Assembly: GCA_003439945.1 (NCBI GenBank)
Contig: QVRM01002206.1
Coordinates: 222,664 to 286,663, forward strand
Length of the DNA stretch: 64,000 nucleotides
Direction of reading: 5' to 3'
Source: Dermanyssus gallinae
Taxonomy: Eukaryota; Arthropoda; Arachnida; Mesostigmata; Dermanyssidae
Part shown: positions 22,456 to 35,706 of the stretch, in pieces
Position numbering within the stretch: the first letter of the stretch is position 1
Layout of the letters: each line of letters starts with the position of its first letter
The notes under the pieces: generated by a model
What the model was told of the DNA's origin: nothing
Databases searched by the model: none
Seen by the model: the letters and a program-made list of their open reading frames with translations, nothing else
Position numbers and translations under genes: made by a program

Positions 22456-23741
22456 CAGGTAGTTCCACAAGTTTTTAAAATGAAAACCAAGAATTTTCCA
22501 AATCTTGTTTTTAATTTTTTCTTATTTGATATACTCCTCGAGAAGCTCAATACACTTTTCCCACCGAGATTTCAGAGCATTTATACCTCTTGAGTAAAAT
22601 TCTGCGTCTTTAGACTGAAAATAGGCATTGACAGCAGTTGTAACCTCTTCATTGCTGGAAAAACGCTTTCCACCGAGACGATTCTTCAAATGTCTGAAGA
22701 GGAAATAATCAGAGGGGGGCAGGTCTGGAGAATAGGAAGGTTGTTCAATAAGTTCGAACCTCAGTTGGGCCAGTTTTGCCGTTGCTTGCCGCGACTTGTG
22801 TGCGGGAGCATTGTCCTGGTGAAACAGGACAACCTTCTTCTGCAAAGCGGGCCGTTTCACGATGAGTTTTTGCTTCAGGCAGTCCAACAGTCTTGCATAA
22901 TATTCTCCCGTGATCGTTTTACCGCTCTCAAAGTAGTCGACCAGAATTATTCCACGTTGGTCCCAAAAACCGTAGCCATCATCTTTCCGGCCGATGCCGT
23001 TGTCCGCACCCTCTTCGGAGGTCCTTCACCAGGTGCACACGATTGGCGAGATGCTTCTTGGGTCTCGGAAGTGTAGTGATGGACCCAGCTTTCATCGACG
23101 GTCACGAATCTGCGCCAAAAATCCGACGGATTTTTCGACATCTTGGCCAAATTTCGCTGTGAAGCGGAAACACGCGCGTCTGTTTGGCCTTGGTTGAGCA
23201 AATGCGGCACTCATTTTGCTCTGAGTTTTTTCATCTTCAAGTTCTCGTGTAGGATGAAATGCACACTACCCAAACTGATCCCCAAGGCCTCCGATATCTC
23301 CTTAATGTTCACTCGCTTATCTGCGGCAACGATTTTCCGCACTTTTTCCACGTTTTCCTCATCAGTTGCCGTTTTTGGGCGTCCTGAACGTAGTTCATCC
23401 TCGGTGCTCCTGCGACCTCTTTTTAACTCATTAATCCAGTTGGAAACAGTGGCAAAATATGGCGCAGAGTCACCGTACACCTCGTCTAACTCAGTTTTCA
23501 CTTGGGTCGCATTCCAACTTTTGAAATAAAAACGCTTGATAACCACTCGAAACTCTTTTTTCTCAATTTTTCAAAATCACGCCGATACGTTGCACGGGAA
23601 AAGCGATCAAACGAAATCGCAACGGCCAATCACCATATTATTTTGACTGCTAGCATTCGAAAAGTTGCCGTTTCCAGCGGTGAAAGCGCGAAAAAATTCG
23701 AATTCTGAAGAGCTCATTTTAAGAACTTGTAGAACTACCTG
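22456..23741 (-). mobile_element. Full-length mariner element, 1286 bp
   Basis: Terminal inverted repeats of about 28 bp start CAGGTAGTTCCACAAGTT on the left and CAGGTAGTTCTACAAGTT on the right (minus). Both are flanked by TA in TA-rich sequence, which fits the TA target duplication of mariners. The length is the canonical 1.28 kb. The single minus-strand transposase gene inside is inactivated (see separate entry). Confidence 0.95.
22522..23567 (-). pseudogene. mariner transposase, inactivated
   Basis: The reading frame spans about 348 codons, the usual mariner length. The N-terminal half has the two helix-turn-helix regions (FYFKSWNATQVKTEL and KEISEALGISLGSVHFILHE). The catalytic DD34D residues are all present: Asp of TVDESWVHHY, Asp of HQDNAPAH and Asp of SPDLPPSDYF. 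Three lesions are visible. The expected ATG before EKKEF is ATT at 23567-23565. An in-frame TGA at 23213-23211 stands where relatives have Trp before PHLL. A one-base deletion near 22960, in the run of T before GGGACC, shifts the frame. The copy is therefore dead but young enough to retain all motifs. Confidence 0.95.
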
Positions 23742-24074
23742 TATATATATATATATATATATAGCATGTTCTGTAAGGAGGTTCTCCCTGTTCGATTTAG
23801 AAGCAACCTGTATGCTGCATCGTCACAGGCAAAACTGCATCAATTGCCAGTAGACTTCCCACGTATATCACAACCATCTATAAGAGTGTACACAACCATA
23901 AAATAGATATATTCTAATTTTGTCCTTTGAGCGATGATCTCTTTTTCGATATTCACAGCGTGGTTCTTTGCCGAGATAGGAAAAATCTAAAAAAGGTCGT
24001 GTCTAGTTATATTACGGCGAGGCTACATTACTTTCATTCATCTAATGCAGCGAGATGGTATAAGTTGCGATCGG

Positions 24075-24720
24075 CAATACAGGACTAGTTTCTAGTGGAT
24101 CTTATGTACGACGATATTCTGCTAAAGAAAATTGAAAGCCTCGGTATTGGTCATCTTTGGTTGCACCGGTGGCGCTCTCGCCTGACCTATGGCAAGTTCG
24201 CCATCATTAGGCTGGTTGGCAAGTATTGTGGCCTTCTAGAGTGCTACAAGAGTTCTGTCTGGACCTCACTTTTATATACAATATTTACCCTTGAATTTGG
24301 CAAGCAGCTTCCTTGTCTCCCCTATACCTACAAAGGCGCGGAGGAAGGCTCACAACGCGGATGACAGGCTGGTGCTTCAGAAAACTATAAACTGCTTGCC
24401 AGAGTGGTGTGCGATTATCATTTTCAAGTGCAGAATTCTAAAATCTAGATTGGAAGACGCGAAGTACTGCTACCTTGATGGTGACGCAATTTCTTGTATG
24501 ATAGCTTTTATTATACAGAACAATGAGTACTATGAGAAACTATAATACGCTGTTGTCGTTCCTGGGTGGACTGATTGTGCAGACGTATGCTTTTCTGTAA
24601 CATAGATATTTCTCCCTTAGCGAGTTGAGCACCACCTTGAGAGAAGAGTTGTCAAGCATTACAATGCTGCTGGAGATCTGATAGTACTTTCTACAGGTGC
24701 TGATCTGGCCCACATAGATT
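24075..24720 (+). pseudogene. Decayed LINE reverse transcriptase
   Basis: YDDILLKKIESLGIGHLWLH near 24106-24165 is the LINE finger/palm segment (usual form DHDLLLKKL). LLECYKSSVWTSLLYTIFT at about 24234-24290 stands for the GVPQGS-LGPLLF block. LVLQKTINCLPEWCA at about 24370-24415 matches the LQ-INxLxxWC block seen after the active site. Frame changes separate these blocks and the catalytic YADD box is not intact. It is a dead copy, clade undetermined. Confidence 0.75.
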
Positions 24721-26240
24721 TCAGAGTTTCAGTTTAAGTAGCTTGTGCGGCACAGCGGGCGTGAATATTATATTGTGAGATATTCTAAGGACGCATTTTT
24801 ACAAAATATAACGATGACGTTACGCAATGTCACGCAATGACCTTGTGGTATGTCTATTCGGGTAAGAAACACCGGGGTGCACTGGCACCCAAAATATGTT
24901 AGACGCCGCGATAATCGGTTGGAAGCTACGCCAGTTTGTTTCTGTTTCGTATAGAAATACATGTTAGGTTGGCCTGGGTCGAGCATCTTCAATATTCAAC
25001 TTTTTCTCCCCTTCTGATTTGTAAGAAGTGAAGACGTATCATCTCTGGTCGTGATCGCTTCGATGGCTGAAGACGCCGTGGTTTTGACGCGTAATGCGAC
25101 ATTGTAGTTTGATCGTTGCACGTGGTCGACTTGATCGGTCTAATTAGCGCCGCTACTGCGTAGACGGTGTAGTGCGTAGTTGAACGGTTGTCGTGCGGCC
25201 TAGCGGGCAGAGCGAGCTTCGCCATTATACTCTACGGAGCTGCAGCTGCAGTCAGTAAGCTATCAAGCATTGCAGTTGAAGCTGCGAGATAAGATATTGT
25301 GAATCACACATTCTTGTGGCGAACAATCCGCCGAATTCAATAACGTGATGACTTTGATCGCCTCTTCTTGAATAATGATGTACAGTACTAAATATAAGCT
25401 TGTACTCTGTAGTTTAGAATATAAAATATCACGGTATAACATATATTAACTTGTCGAAGCAAAAGCTTTTTCTAACAGCTTTTACAGCGTCTATAATATG
25501 TTGTTCCGACAAACCTGTCGACCTACTATGCCCCAAATGCTCTCAAACATAATGATGAAAATAAGACCGATTAGTTTTAATGTTTAAGAGTTAAACTCGA
25601 GTTCAAGGTAACAGTCATTGAAAGCTCATCATTAATTTCAGCACATTTGCTAATGAACCGTCAAAGGTGCTTGAAGTTAAATTTGTTGCAATTTTGGTCA
25701 GCTTTAGAATTGTATACGGTTGTGTAGCTGTGCGGGGAGATGAGAGATGCACAAATAATAAATACTGACCTAGACACTAATGGAACGTGAGAGCTAGCAG
25801 ATATAACCGACGGAGGCCCACGACGTAGCTTAAATTGATGACATAACAAGCTTGGAAAGTCATAAACAGTATAACACTCCGCCAAATACCAATGCTGATA
25901 TTTTATTGTGAGTCAGTCCGATAGATATAATGACTTCTGTTGAGGGTTTACTTTTACTTTCGATGAGTGGAAATGAACAAGTTAGACGACATGTTGATTC
26001 GGTCGACGCAGTATAACAAGAATTACCGAATCTCGAAGTCGACGTGTAGTCAGTACATTTTTTGTACGGAGAATAATTTCGCCGGCAAGTGCAGTGCTGT
26101 CGAGAGATCGCCGACTGCGGACTCGAAGTGATTGTGCATTACAAAGATATTTAGTTAAATCAGGTAGTCGAATAGGAGTACCTTCTGAGAAAATAAAAAG
26201 AGGGGCTTTCTGCGAAGGCGTGCGGAGGAACTCGGCCTTC
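24721..26240. other. Gap with no recognised gene
   Basis: Only short frames without domains are present. There are no long arrays and no RNA gene signal. Confidence 0.5.
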
Positions 26241-26249
26241 GATAAAACC

Positions 26250-26900
26250 GGCTAAATAGCCTTAATTGTAGAACGCTTTTTCCGAAATCCATATTGAGAG
26301 TCAGATACGAGGCCGCTCCCCTTCGCAAAGTCTCGGGGGCGTGCCTCCACGATGGACTCGAAACCTTTAGCCAGGGAATAAGCAAGCAGATTGGGCAAAG
26401 GGAGGTAGAGCTTTTTGGGATCAGAACGAGATCTGCGGCTTTTCATTCGGTCGGGAACATGCCCAGGCGGGCCAACGCCGTCGCCGCAGCGGCCACCACT
26501 TCCGGATATGCCTTGATAAATAGCTTGGCTGCAGAAACGAGAGCGCCGGCCCGGTGCCTTCACCGGCTTGAGGTCTTCCGACGCTTTATATGCCTCCTGC
26601 AGTGTTAATGCCGAAGGATGCTCTTCTTCTATTGTCCCTGGGACCTCCGGGTTGGGGCGCGGTCATAAGAAGGGTGCTGTGCAAACCGCGCTGAAAGCGC
26701 TCCTTTGCTCCTGAAGATTTCCCTGCGAAGGAGGACCCGCAGCCTTCTGAACTCGATATTGTGGCGCAGAGCTACCTCTTTCGCGGGCGCCGGAGCGCCG
26801 TGCCTTGGTGAAGAGGCGTCGCGCCTGGATGCAGTTCCTCCTGAGGCGGTCAGTCTCGGCCGTCCACCAATGTATGTGTTTAAGTGTGACTGAGCGGTGA
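26250..26900 (-). pseudogene. R1/Jockey-like LINE fragment (endonuclease-RT linker and RT start)
   Basis: The minus strand reads HWWTAETDRLRRNCIQARRL near 26880, the segment after the APE endonuclease in R1/Jockey LINEs. EEEHPSALTLQEAYKASEDL then a KAPGRRSRF segment corresponds to the KPxKAPGPDGI block. A later frame has DPKKLYLPLPNLLAYSLAKGFESIVEAR and SDSQYGFRKKRSTIKAI, the SDRQYGFRKGRST block. Frameshifts and a stop at about 26254 end it. It is a dead copy with the catalytic palm missing. Confidence 0.8.
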
Positions 26901-26904
26901 TGTT

Positions 26905-27799
26905 GTTAGTGGATAGCGTCTAACATTTAAACGATTGTTTAAAACGTCGAGTGAAACGTTGGGGCTGCAGTAGTAAGCGTAAAAACGTCTAGTGTTAGCA
27001 GCGTCAATCCAGGTAAAACCGTGCTCTCTTCAGTGTCTAGGGATCTGAAGGCGAAGTGGCTGTCGAATACAATGCTAGTCGTTTTAGAGCAGCCTACAAC
27101 CCGATCCGTTGAGCGGGAGGCTGGCCTTGTTCTTACTTCCGTCTATGCCCAGAATGGTGGAGCAACGAGTACAGATCCAAAACTAGCTTTGCGGCAGGTT
27201 CAGCCTTTGTGCCTACGAAGCTTGGCGCAAAACTGCATGGTTGTAGTCGCCCGTGCTCTAAATTTGCAGTGGCCAGAGTGTCATAGGAGATCCTTTTGCA
27301 CTCGGAATACCGCTTTACTTTAGGCCTTAACCGCTCATAAATTTCAAAAGCTTACTTGTAAGGGATAGTGAACGACTTGATGCTGTCATGTTTTTATCTG
27401 TTAGACCCCGCCCAACCATTCCCCCCATGCGTAATTTAGCAGATCTGAACCTGGGCGGCTACGACAAACATACAAACATGTTTCCCCAGGCATATCTCAA
27501 GTGAACGGCTTGTGTAATAAACGAGTGTGTCGCTTGTGAAAATTGTGTGAACATATTGCTTGACAGTATATATGTCCACAGTTTCACCACAGTTATTACA
27601 CTTATTTTTATATAGTTTTACCGCTTTGAAAGAAACTGTGGCAGAATAATGTCTCCCCAGAAATCCGTAACGGTCGCCGTCCGGTCGTGGGGGTGGTGGA
27701 CACCACAACTGGCACGGCCGACAGGACCAGTGCAGGAAGGAGAAACCAGTGCCACAATGGCTACAGACCTGCCATCACCATCCCCGTTCTTTTTTTTTG
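26905..27799. other. Gap with no recognised gene
   Basis: Open frames at 27021-27323 (plus) and 27436-27708 (minus) show no domain. The part adjoining the LINE fragment could be its decayed 5' region, but no endonuclease motif was readable. Confidence 0.4.
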
Positions 27800-27915
27800 G
27801 GAGAAGGGTGAATGCATTTCCGCACTGACGCGACGGCATAGCATGGGAGCCTACCCGCGCTGTGTGTAACTCGGCCCCGACGGCTTGATCTTGTTCCGTC
27901 GAGACCCATACCCAC
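27800..27915 (+). repeat. Dispersed repeat of about 115 bp, copy 1
   Basis: This segment matches 59077-59196 in shared blocks GGGTGAATGC, CGCACTG, a TGTG-ACTCG-CCC block, CGG-TTGA and TTGTTCCGTC/TTGGTCCGCC followed by GAGACCC-TACCCA. It is moderately diverged. It may be the end of a retroelement, but no coding or tRNA-like signal was found. Confidence 0.6.
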
Positions 27916-28013
27916 TAAACACACCTCCCAACTTAAGCTTCACACTCTGTCACCCCGGATCTTCATTTAATAGTGCTACGAACTGACAGGAGCTGTGGCG
28001 GGTGCCAATCGGA

Positions 28014-28397
28014 TCAAGCGACCGTGGTCACTCCCGGGTTCCCCACCTCATCAGACACGCTTTGCCCATTAACCTGTGAACCCGGTCTTCTGTAAGCAGT
28101 GACGTCTTCCTGCTGTCCGGAGAGTCGCCAAAGCCGTTTTGTTTTGAGATTAGCATTCTCTCTCAGTATCCCTTCAGCCAGTGATCTCCCCTTTTTCCAG
28201 TTCTCACCCGATCCACATATGTAGCTTGCAAATCCTTGCATGCCCTTTGCAATTTGTATCCTATGCAGATAAGCCTGAATATCGCCGTGTCCTGTCAGAA
28301 ATTGCGTAATGTAGTACGAGAGCTCTCCTCCAGGACGCTCGTTCCATTTCTTGATTGACGGAATAATATTCCTGCCCCTCGTTTGCCCCTTGGCCAT
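28014..28397 (-). pseudogene. LINE 3' end, region after RNase H-like part
   Basis: The minus strand reads ELSYYITQFLTGHGDIQAYL near 28330-28260, followed by a Cys-poor segment and SLAEGILRENANLKTKRLW. In R1/Jockey-type LINEs the phrase TQxLTGHGxFxxYLHR precedes a Cys/His knuckle near the protein end. Here the expected CxxC is mostly lost. It is a partial, probably inactive copy, separate from the fragment at 26250-26900 because the order of parts is wrong for one element. Confidence 0.7.
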
Positions 28398-28449
28398 AGA
28401 CCGGCCAACAGCACCGTGGCCGGAGTGGCACCAAGCATTTGAGGTTTAT

Positions 28450-28645
28450 TTAGAAGCTATCTCGACGTGGCGAAGCTAGCCGAAGCAAATAGGTGTGCAA
28501 TACTACTACACTGCCTCGGGACCGAGCGCCAAGCACAATATCGTACTTTAGTGGATCGGCCAACGGAGCCGGAAAAAGGAGGCGAGGTGCCACTAACCGA
28601 CTACGCCAGGATGAGCATTGAAGAGAGCTGAGAATATTCAAGGAA
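28450..28645 (+). pseudogene. Possible LTR-retrotransposon gag remnant
   Basis: One plus frame reads AKLAEANRCAILLHCLGTER then a YRTLVDRP segment and a VPLTDYARM segment before a stop near 28632. The phrase LLHCLGxExQ is typical of some Gypsy-like gag proteins. No protease, RT or LTR is recognisable nearby. Low confidence. Confidence 0.35.
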
Positions 28646-28649
28646 CATA

Positions 28650-30483
28650 AGGGAGCTGTCGTTCAGATGACTGCTGGTGGGGTGCAAATTCGACGCTCGG
28701 GACCGGACGATGACGAGCCAGCTCATTCTGGGGCAACAATGTCACAGGTGGGAGTCAAGCTTCTTCTTGAATAAGCCTCGCTACACGAGGAGAGCTGCGT
28801 CATGGAAGCCTGTTAGATCGCAGGAGAAATGAGTAGGTGAACGAGGTACGAATAGCGGAAAGACGGCGGAACGAAGTGGACTAAGGCTGGCGGCAGGGCT
28901 AGAACACGGAGCGGGTGGATGCCAGGCGTTCGGATTGAAAAGCCACGAGTATGTTGTCGGTCGTAACGCTTTAGAATAGGTTTTTTTTTAATATGAAATA
29001 GTCGGTGCAGTATTTCTATGATCCGTCTGGCGCTTATTTCAGGCAGTATCCTCTATGCTAATGGAAATGTAACCGATGATGTAAATCGCCACATTATTCT
29101 TATGCCTGGTAAAGCCTATTAGATTACAACCAAGGGTCATCTAAGTTAAATCTGTGTCATGAGCTGACATCCACCTTACGATAGAGAAGCGAGGGTACAA
29201 ATCAAACCATCTTTTCCGGGAACCAAAGTGCCCGCAGCTAAGTGGGCACCTTAGCTGGAGCGGTCGGTGACCCCATCTTACTGGTGTCAGTAATCATCAC
29301 GATAGCTCCTGCAACCTTCACTTGCAAACTTGTACGTGTACATAGAAAACGACTGGAATGCATCGATCGAGAATATTATTTGCAGACCCTCCAGCACATG
29401 TTTTTACGGACTGGTCCAGCTGAAGTCTGGCGAATGCTTGACCTGTAAGGATAAAGCGGTATCTGCCTAAACTGTTACACACAATCGTTTTGGTACATAT
29501 ATTTATGCAACAAAATGACGTCACAATATGGTTAGTGCGGTAGGGAGACGCAGACACCCAGAAAGAAGAGATAGTGCATTTAATCGAGGTAGAGTTACTA
29601 TATACAAGCCATCCATACCGCACAGGCATCGTCATCGTCGATTATGATATGATGAAATAAATACGTATAACAATTAACCTACACCTATTAAATGGCACAT
29701 CAAAATATCTCCTAGTGCTAGTGCAATAAGAATAATTTATATTAGATTTATTTACTGCAATTGTCGTACGTTCTTGGCGTGATTTTTCTCAATATTGATA
29801 CTCTTAGGTTATTAACGTTATAATAGTAGTAGTAGTAGTAGTGTAGTCAAAAAATACAAATACTATGGCTATCATGCTTATGGTGATTATTGCCACGCCG
29901 CAGTTGGCAGTGCTTGTTGGCGAAGAAACACACTCGCGATTTTGTTCGGCGGTTCACCGGTACAGGTCCACACACACACACACACGCATGTTCGTGACTG
30001 TGCCATTTATTTTTTCGAGTTGTCGTGCACGCAGATTGCACGCGTTCAGGGCAGCTCTTCTTCTTGTTCGTCGGTATGACTATTAGTATCTAATTACTAC
30101 TGTCTGTGGTCGCGGGCGCGGCCCGCACCGAGATTCCGTTCCAAGTCGTACGCAGCTAGGGACGAGGTACGCACTCGTATACTGTGCGACACGCCGTCAC
30201 GATCCGAATTCGTCGGTGCCATGATTTTTTTGGGGCGGCCTGCCTCCCCCGTGGCTCAGCATCTATCTGCCCCCCCGTTCCTAACGTTATCATTGCCTAT
30301 GCCTCGCCCAGATGTTTCAGAATGAACCTCAACTACTTCAGATCATTGCCTCGACCTTTTGCCTCGACAACTTCAGATCATTTCCACCAGACCTTTTGCA
30401 TGATGAGTCTAAATATTAACTTAGTACAATTGTTGTTAGCGTTAGTCACATCACGCCCTTGTTTGTCATCACCATCCTTCTCA

Positions 30484-30523
<40 letters not shown>

Positions 30524-33500
30524 CATCATCTCTGTCGTAGTAGTCGTTCGTTGGCGGCGCGACAGTCACCACATCCATAGAGACGGCTCATATCAGCCTT
30601 GATCTATGTGCATAATAATCTTCAAAATATATATATTGTTAATTAATATTGTCTCTGCTTCGCCTTCATCGTATGTGCTGCTGGCCGTCCTCGCCCTGTC
30701 TTACGGGTGCATCCTCTTACGAGTGCATGCTCCCAATCGAACAATACCAGACAAAAATTGGGTTTCTTCTCTAACTAAGTAATTACGATCGAAGCAATCA
30801 ACTAGTGACAACAACAACAACAAAGTGATCGATCAAGTCATGATCCTCAAATGACGAAAACATGTCAGCTGGGGTAACAGAATAGAGACGGGCGTAAGAA
30901 AGTGAGAACAGCACAACTGAACCCCTCACAGACTGGTGTCAAACATCAGACGCCTACGTGAAACCTGGTGGCCGACTCACCTCGACCGACTACCTTCTCG
31001 GCCGACTAAATCGCTGAAGTTGCTGCTACAAAATAGCTACGTATTATGATGGCTACTTTGATGGCCTACTACTAGCGATTTGATAACAGCAACAACAGCA
31101 GCAGCAGCAGAAACAACTGACTAACTAATGCAGGCCGTGTGTTGTTGTTGTTCTCGTGTGCCCTTCGCCATTCGTCGTTAGTAATGCAGGTAATTTGCAG
31201 TGGTATGCGCAAGCAACATCTCGTTGTCTAGTAAGTAGCTCCGGGTTGTCTCTCTAATCTCTCTGAAGCATCTGTCGCCGTCCCGTATTTAATAGAAAAC
31301 ATTTTCGAAGAGCTTTCCATATGCGTATGTGTATGCGTGAGTGTTATATATATATATATATATATATATAGACATATGTACGTATGCATATATAAGCTGC
31401 GTGTGCCCATCTGGTACAGCTTTGCAATTAATTTTTGCATATGCGGGGCCGAATTCAGCGGATACGCAAATACAAGTTTCGACTCTGCTGTGCTATATTT
31501 TCTGTTTTGCTTTTTCATTTTCTCCTTCTTCTTCCTACTCTCTCTCTCTCTCTCGCTTCTCGTATCTGCTCTTCCTACCTCTTGTTCGGCTTCTCCACCT
31601 TCAGATTGCGAAAGATATTCAAGTGAGTTCTTGAGGTCGAACCGACGATTCCAATCGACCAATCTGAGGCTGTCACTACAGCCGTTTCGTTTTACCACAA
31701 CCGTTCTTCACCCGTATCGGGGCACCGATCCACAATGCAATGCCGGACCTTCAAGGTCGATCAAGGTCGCCGTACCAACCGCGGACGGACCGCGTGGGCA
31801 AAGGACGGTTCAGCACGCCTAACTCTCTCTCTCTATCTCTCCTATCTCCTTATATACCCTTCTTTGTGAAAATGTCGTTGCAAAACCTTTTGGGTAGACA
31901 GTCTTCTGCTTCCCTTCGTTGACTTTAGCCTGATTCGCGCCCCACCAATTAACGGCATCTGTTCCTTAGGGAAGCTCCATTTATCATAAAACATCGTCAA
32001 CGTGTCACCAACCTCCGCACTCATCAACAAACTGGAATACATGTGCGAGATGCACATCTATGCCATTTTGTTGCAGCTGTTAGGGCCGATATCAATGTAG
32101 TGGTGGTGGTGATTGTTGTTGTTGATGCTATTGTTCATATCGCTGTTGTTGTTGCTGCTCTCAGTCAATATTATGGATGTCACTGTTGTTGCAAGGTTCG
32201 TTTCGTCGTCCTTTGTTGTCGTTGTTTCCATTATTGTCGATGTTATTGCTGTGGTTTACATGCTATGGCGTATTCGATTGGCGTCGTCATTCGGATACTG
32301 AGGTTTAATGACTCTGTTCTCTGTTCTAATATCTGTGTTTTGAGACGAGCAGTCGATAGGAACGAGCTAACGTTCTATACTTGTTCGGCTTTATGTGGGA
32401 ACTGTACAGATGAATCGTGTTATGCATATATTGAACGCACTCGGTGGCTGCTAAGTTTATTTATTTATGTGTCTCGTGTACTTGGCGTCGTATACGAGGT
32501 GGGACTTGTGTGTGCGCTGCGTATATATATATATATAAGTTATGTATACTGGCGGTTCTAAAATCCCACTTCGGCGCGCGTTCAGTGCGGAGTCAATCCT
32601 TCACTAAACATTAACAACACGAGAGGAAAAACTCTGCCTACGCGCCTTGGATTGGGTTCAACAACGTTGCATCGACGTATCGCGCTGTGAGCCCTTCATC
32701 ACGACCAACTCGACAAGTGGTTGGTGCATTCCTGTGGCGGTAAAAAAATATTCCATATAGTCATATAGCTTGTTCCAGCCATAGGGCTCGTCGTTCGTCG
32801 ACGTCAAGAGCCACATCATCGTAATCATAATAGTAATACCAATAATGGTATCGTCTTATAAATAATATTAACTTACGCTACAAATCCTATCATAGTCGCC
32901 TGTTTAGTCGATAAGCTACCGACACGCAAACACGCCCGTAGACACGAGCAGTAGCTCCATCATTTGGCTTATATGGCTCAGCACGCGATACGGTACGTAG
33001 CTACATATTATCGCGCACTATAAATATATATATATATATACTCTCGATATTTGTCGACATTTGCCCATGAGACTGTGACTGTTTAACGATTGTTGTGGAA
33101 GCAGAAGTATCAAATCGTTGTCAGATCGGGACATGATAGGGCGTCACCAAGAAGACAAACAAAGAAAACGAGCAGAGTGAGAAAAAAGAGAAGAAAAACA
33201 TTGCCCATCAGATGTGGGTTCCGTTTTTGCTGTTGCCACTCATTTTGGCCAACACGATAACATCGGCGGGCCTCGAGCGCGCAATCAACATAACTCGACA
33301 CTCCTGAAACTGGCGAAAAATTGGCGTGGTTTGCCTCCCTCCGTGCTTCCCTCCGCCCTCCCAGAAAAACTATGCCTATGACATGCGATGGTTAATGATG
33401 CTTAGCTGGTCGATTGATGAAGGACAACTCTGACTCTCTATGATACATGTATATATATATATATATATACATCAGATATTGTCTATGGGCTGGATGTGTC

Positions 33501-34036
33501 TCCTCAACTGACGGGCGGCCCGTCGGTGCAGCCATGACACACCCACTGAGTGTGTGATAGTGGTATAGTGGGAATGGGTAAACGGAAGAATAAGAACAAG
33601 ACTAACATACTGCGCCTGTAGCTTCTCTGCTTGCGCATTGCGCTGTCCATGCTTGAACATCGTTGCCTCGATTAACTCGCCGCTTGATGATGCAAATGTT
33701 CTCAATGCACTACTAATACAAAGCACGAATCAAGAGCCTCTCCCAAACCCCCGCTTCCCTGCCCTGATAACTGCATCTATATGCACTCTCAAGGCATTGT
33801 CTACAACGCCCACACACACACATCATATCATCTTTAGCCAGCCGGTCGGCTTGTTGTGCAGGCGGTTCGGTTCGCTTGCCCATTTAGATGGCCAGATTTA
33901 ACAATGAGGGCTAGAGAAAAAGCGTACGATAGGTGCAGGCAAGCTATTATTTATTGTGTAGCAGATGTTGTAGTATTCGTAATAGTAGTAGTTGTAGCAG
34001 TAGCGAGGTATAGCACTCCAACAAGTTATAATTCAT

Positions 34037-34074
<38 letters not shown>

Positions 34075-35435
34075 CCTTGCACAGCTACATGTACGTGTAT
34101 CTATCACCTTAGCTCATCGCATATCTATCACGTCAACTACTTTTCTCTGTGTATCTCTGTCGGATAAAACACTCAGTGTTGGCAGCGTACTCATTACTGT
34201 AAGAGTGTAGTGATTAGAGTTTATGTATAACACACACATATATATATATATATCATATACAAATTGCTGTTACTGTCGAAGGCGACAACCGACCTGCCCT
34301 GTGTTTGAGACGGTTGCAATGTGGTCATCATCTCTGCGGGATTTGGGTCAGTCGTTTGGGACTGCGTGCCAACTAGTCGTTGCCACTGTTTCCCCGTGTC
34401 TCTTCTCGTGTCGACCTAACACTAACTACTAGACTGTATAAACAATTCATTGCGCGTTACGTTTAACCTACATGGTTCTACCTACATAACCTAAATGGTA
34501 TAAATCGTTGAGCTTACGCTCATTTGTGTCGCCAACATCTGTAGCCGCTGTAGATAAGACGTTCTACCCGAGAATAGAGTGTATTATCTATGCATGGTTA
34601 TGTATATATATATATATATATATACGCATCCGCGCAGTCTTCTTCTTCTTCTCTTTCTTCTAAGCTCTTCTGTACAGTTGTTAGGCCAGTGTCGGCGCTC
34701 AGTGGCTCTTTGCATGTGCCAACAGCCATTTAAGGCAGCTTATACTATCGATGCATATATATATATATATATATATATATTAGACACGTAAGCACGCGCA
34801 ACATCAGTCGGACTTCGTTAGCTGCCGTATCGAGAGCCGCCGGCTGGATTGAGAGCACCGAGAGACGGCGGTGTGTAGGTTGCACCATTGTGGTCCTACG
34901 GTACGGCGTTTAGTACGGCGATCGCGGGAGGGCGGCCGCCGCCTCGTCTTCGATTCGTGAGCCATCCCACTAGAAATACCGATTGTGTTCCTACGCACGA
35001 TACGGCCTGTAGGCAGGCCAGTGAAACGTGGAAACCTACGTAAGTTCCACGTTCTACCGATCGTTGTGATTTAGTACAGGATTGTTCATCTCCGCTCTGC
35101 CGCTACAGGGCCGTTATCCGTTTCGTGTATCTTTACACAGCTTCCAGCGATCGATCACTAGATATCACTGGATCAATCGATAGGCGGCTCACTCGATAGG
35201 TCTAGATAGATGGCTAGACAGACGTATGTAGATTGTTTGATTCGTTCCTCCGCCTTGGGCTCATGATGAATCCGACGGTTGTTCTCTGCTGTTCGGCGTT
35301 GGTACATTATCGCTGTCACCTGCGCCTTGCGCCTGTGTCTGGGCCGACGACGACGACGACGGGAGCTGTTGTTTGCACTGGGGATGGCAACTCTCCGATT
35401 TTTCTGGCTGTGACAGTGTGCCCTGTCGTTGGTTC

Positions 35436-35470
<35 letters not shown>

Positions 35471-35695
35471 CGTCAGATCGCTTGGATCCCTCCGAAGCGC
35501 ACCATCACCACTTGAGCTACTCGGGCCAACCATGCACGATTCCCGTTAAACAGCAGACGACGACGACGACGACGACGACGAAGATGATGAAGAAGAACAA
35601 TGCATGGTGAAAACAGACAAAAACAGAATCAAGCCCTTCGTAAGTGAGTAACCTTTTGCTGCAGCTGCCACTGCTGCTGCCACAACAGCAGCTAA
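28650..35695. other. Seven-kilobase stretch dominated by simple repeats
   Basis: No gene was recognised. Repeats include a CA run near 29969-29985, (ATT)n at about 30487-30531, (TA)n near 31348-31372 and 34039-34073, a CT run near 31540-31555, and CAG/GTT runs. Open frames at 31228-31698, 32043-32561 and 33856-34167 consist mainly of translated repeats. A CAG-coded polyQ frame lies at 35261-35533 (minus, see separate entry). The stretch may hold regulatory or non-coding exons that cannot be read here. Confidence 0.5.
35261..35533 (-). CDS. Candidate polyQ open frame, unknown
   Basis: From ATG at 35533 the minus strand gives 90 residues: a Ser/Gly start, DLTP, a run of eleven Gln, then NQRQGTLSQPEKSE and a Ser-rich end. 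It is GC-richer than its surroundings and lies about 0.85 kb downstream of the AMPK gamma stop on the same strand. It could be an exon of an unrecognised gene, part of a long 3' UTR, or chance translation of a CAG repeat. No domain is visible. Confidence 0.2.
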
Positions 35696-35706
35696 AAAAC
35701 AACTTT

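Noticed and set aside
26250..28397. One single LINE spanning both minus-strand fragments
   Set aside because: The 3' terminal part (28014-28397) lies upstream of the RT-start part (26250-26900) in reading direction, the wrong order for one element.
32043..32561. 172-codon plus frame
   Set aside because: Mostly translated GTT/GTC repeats giving Val/Ile runs, with no domain.
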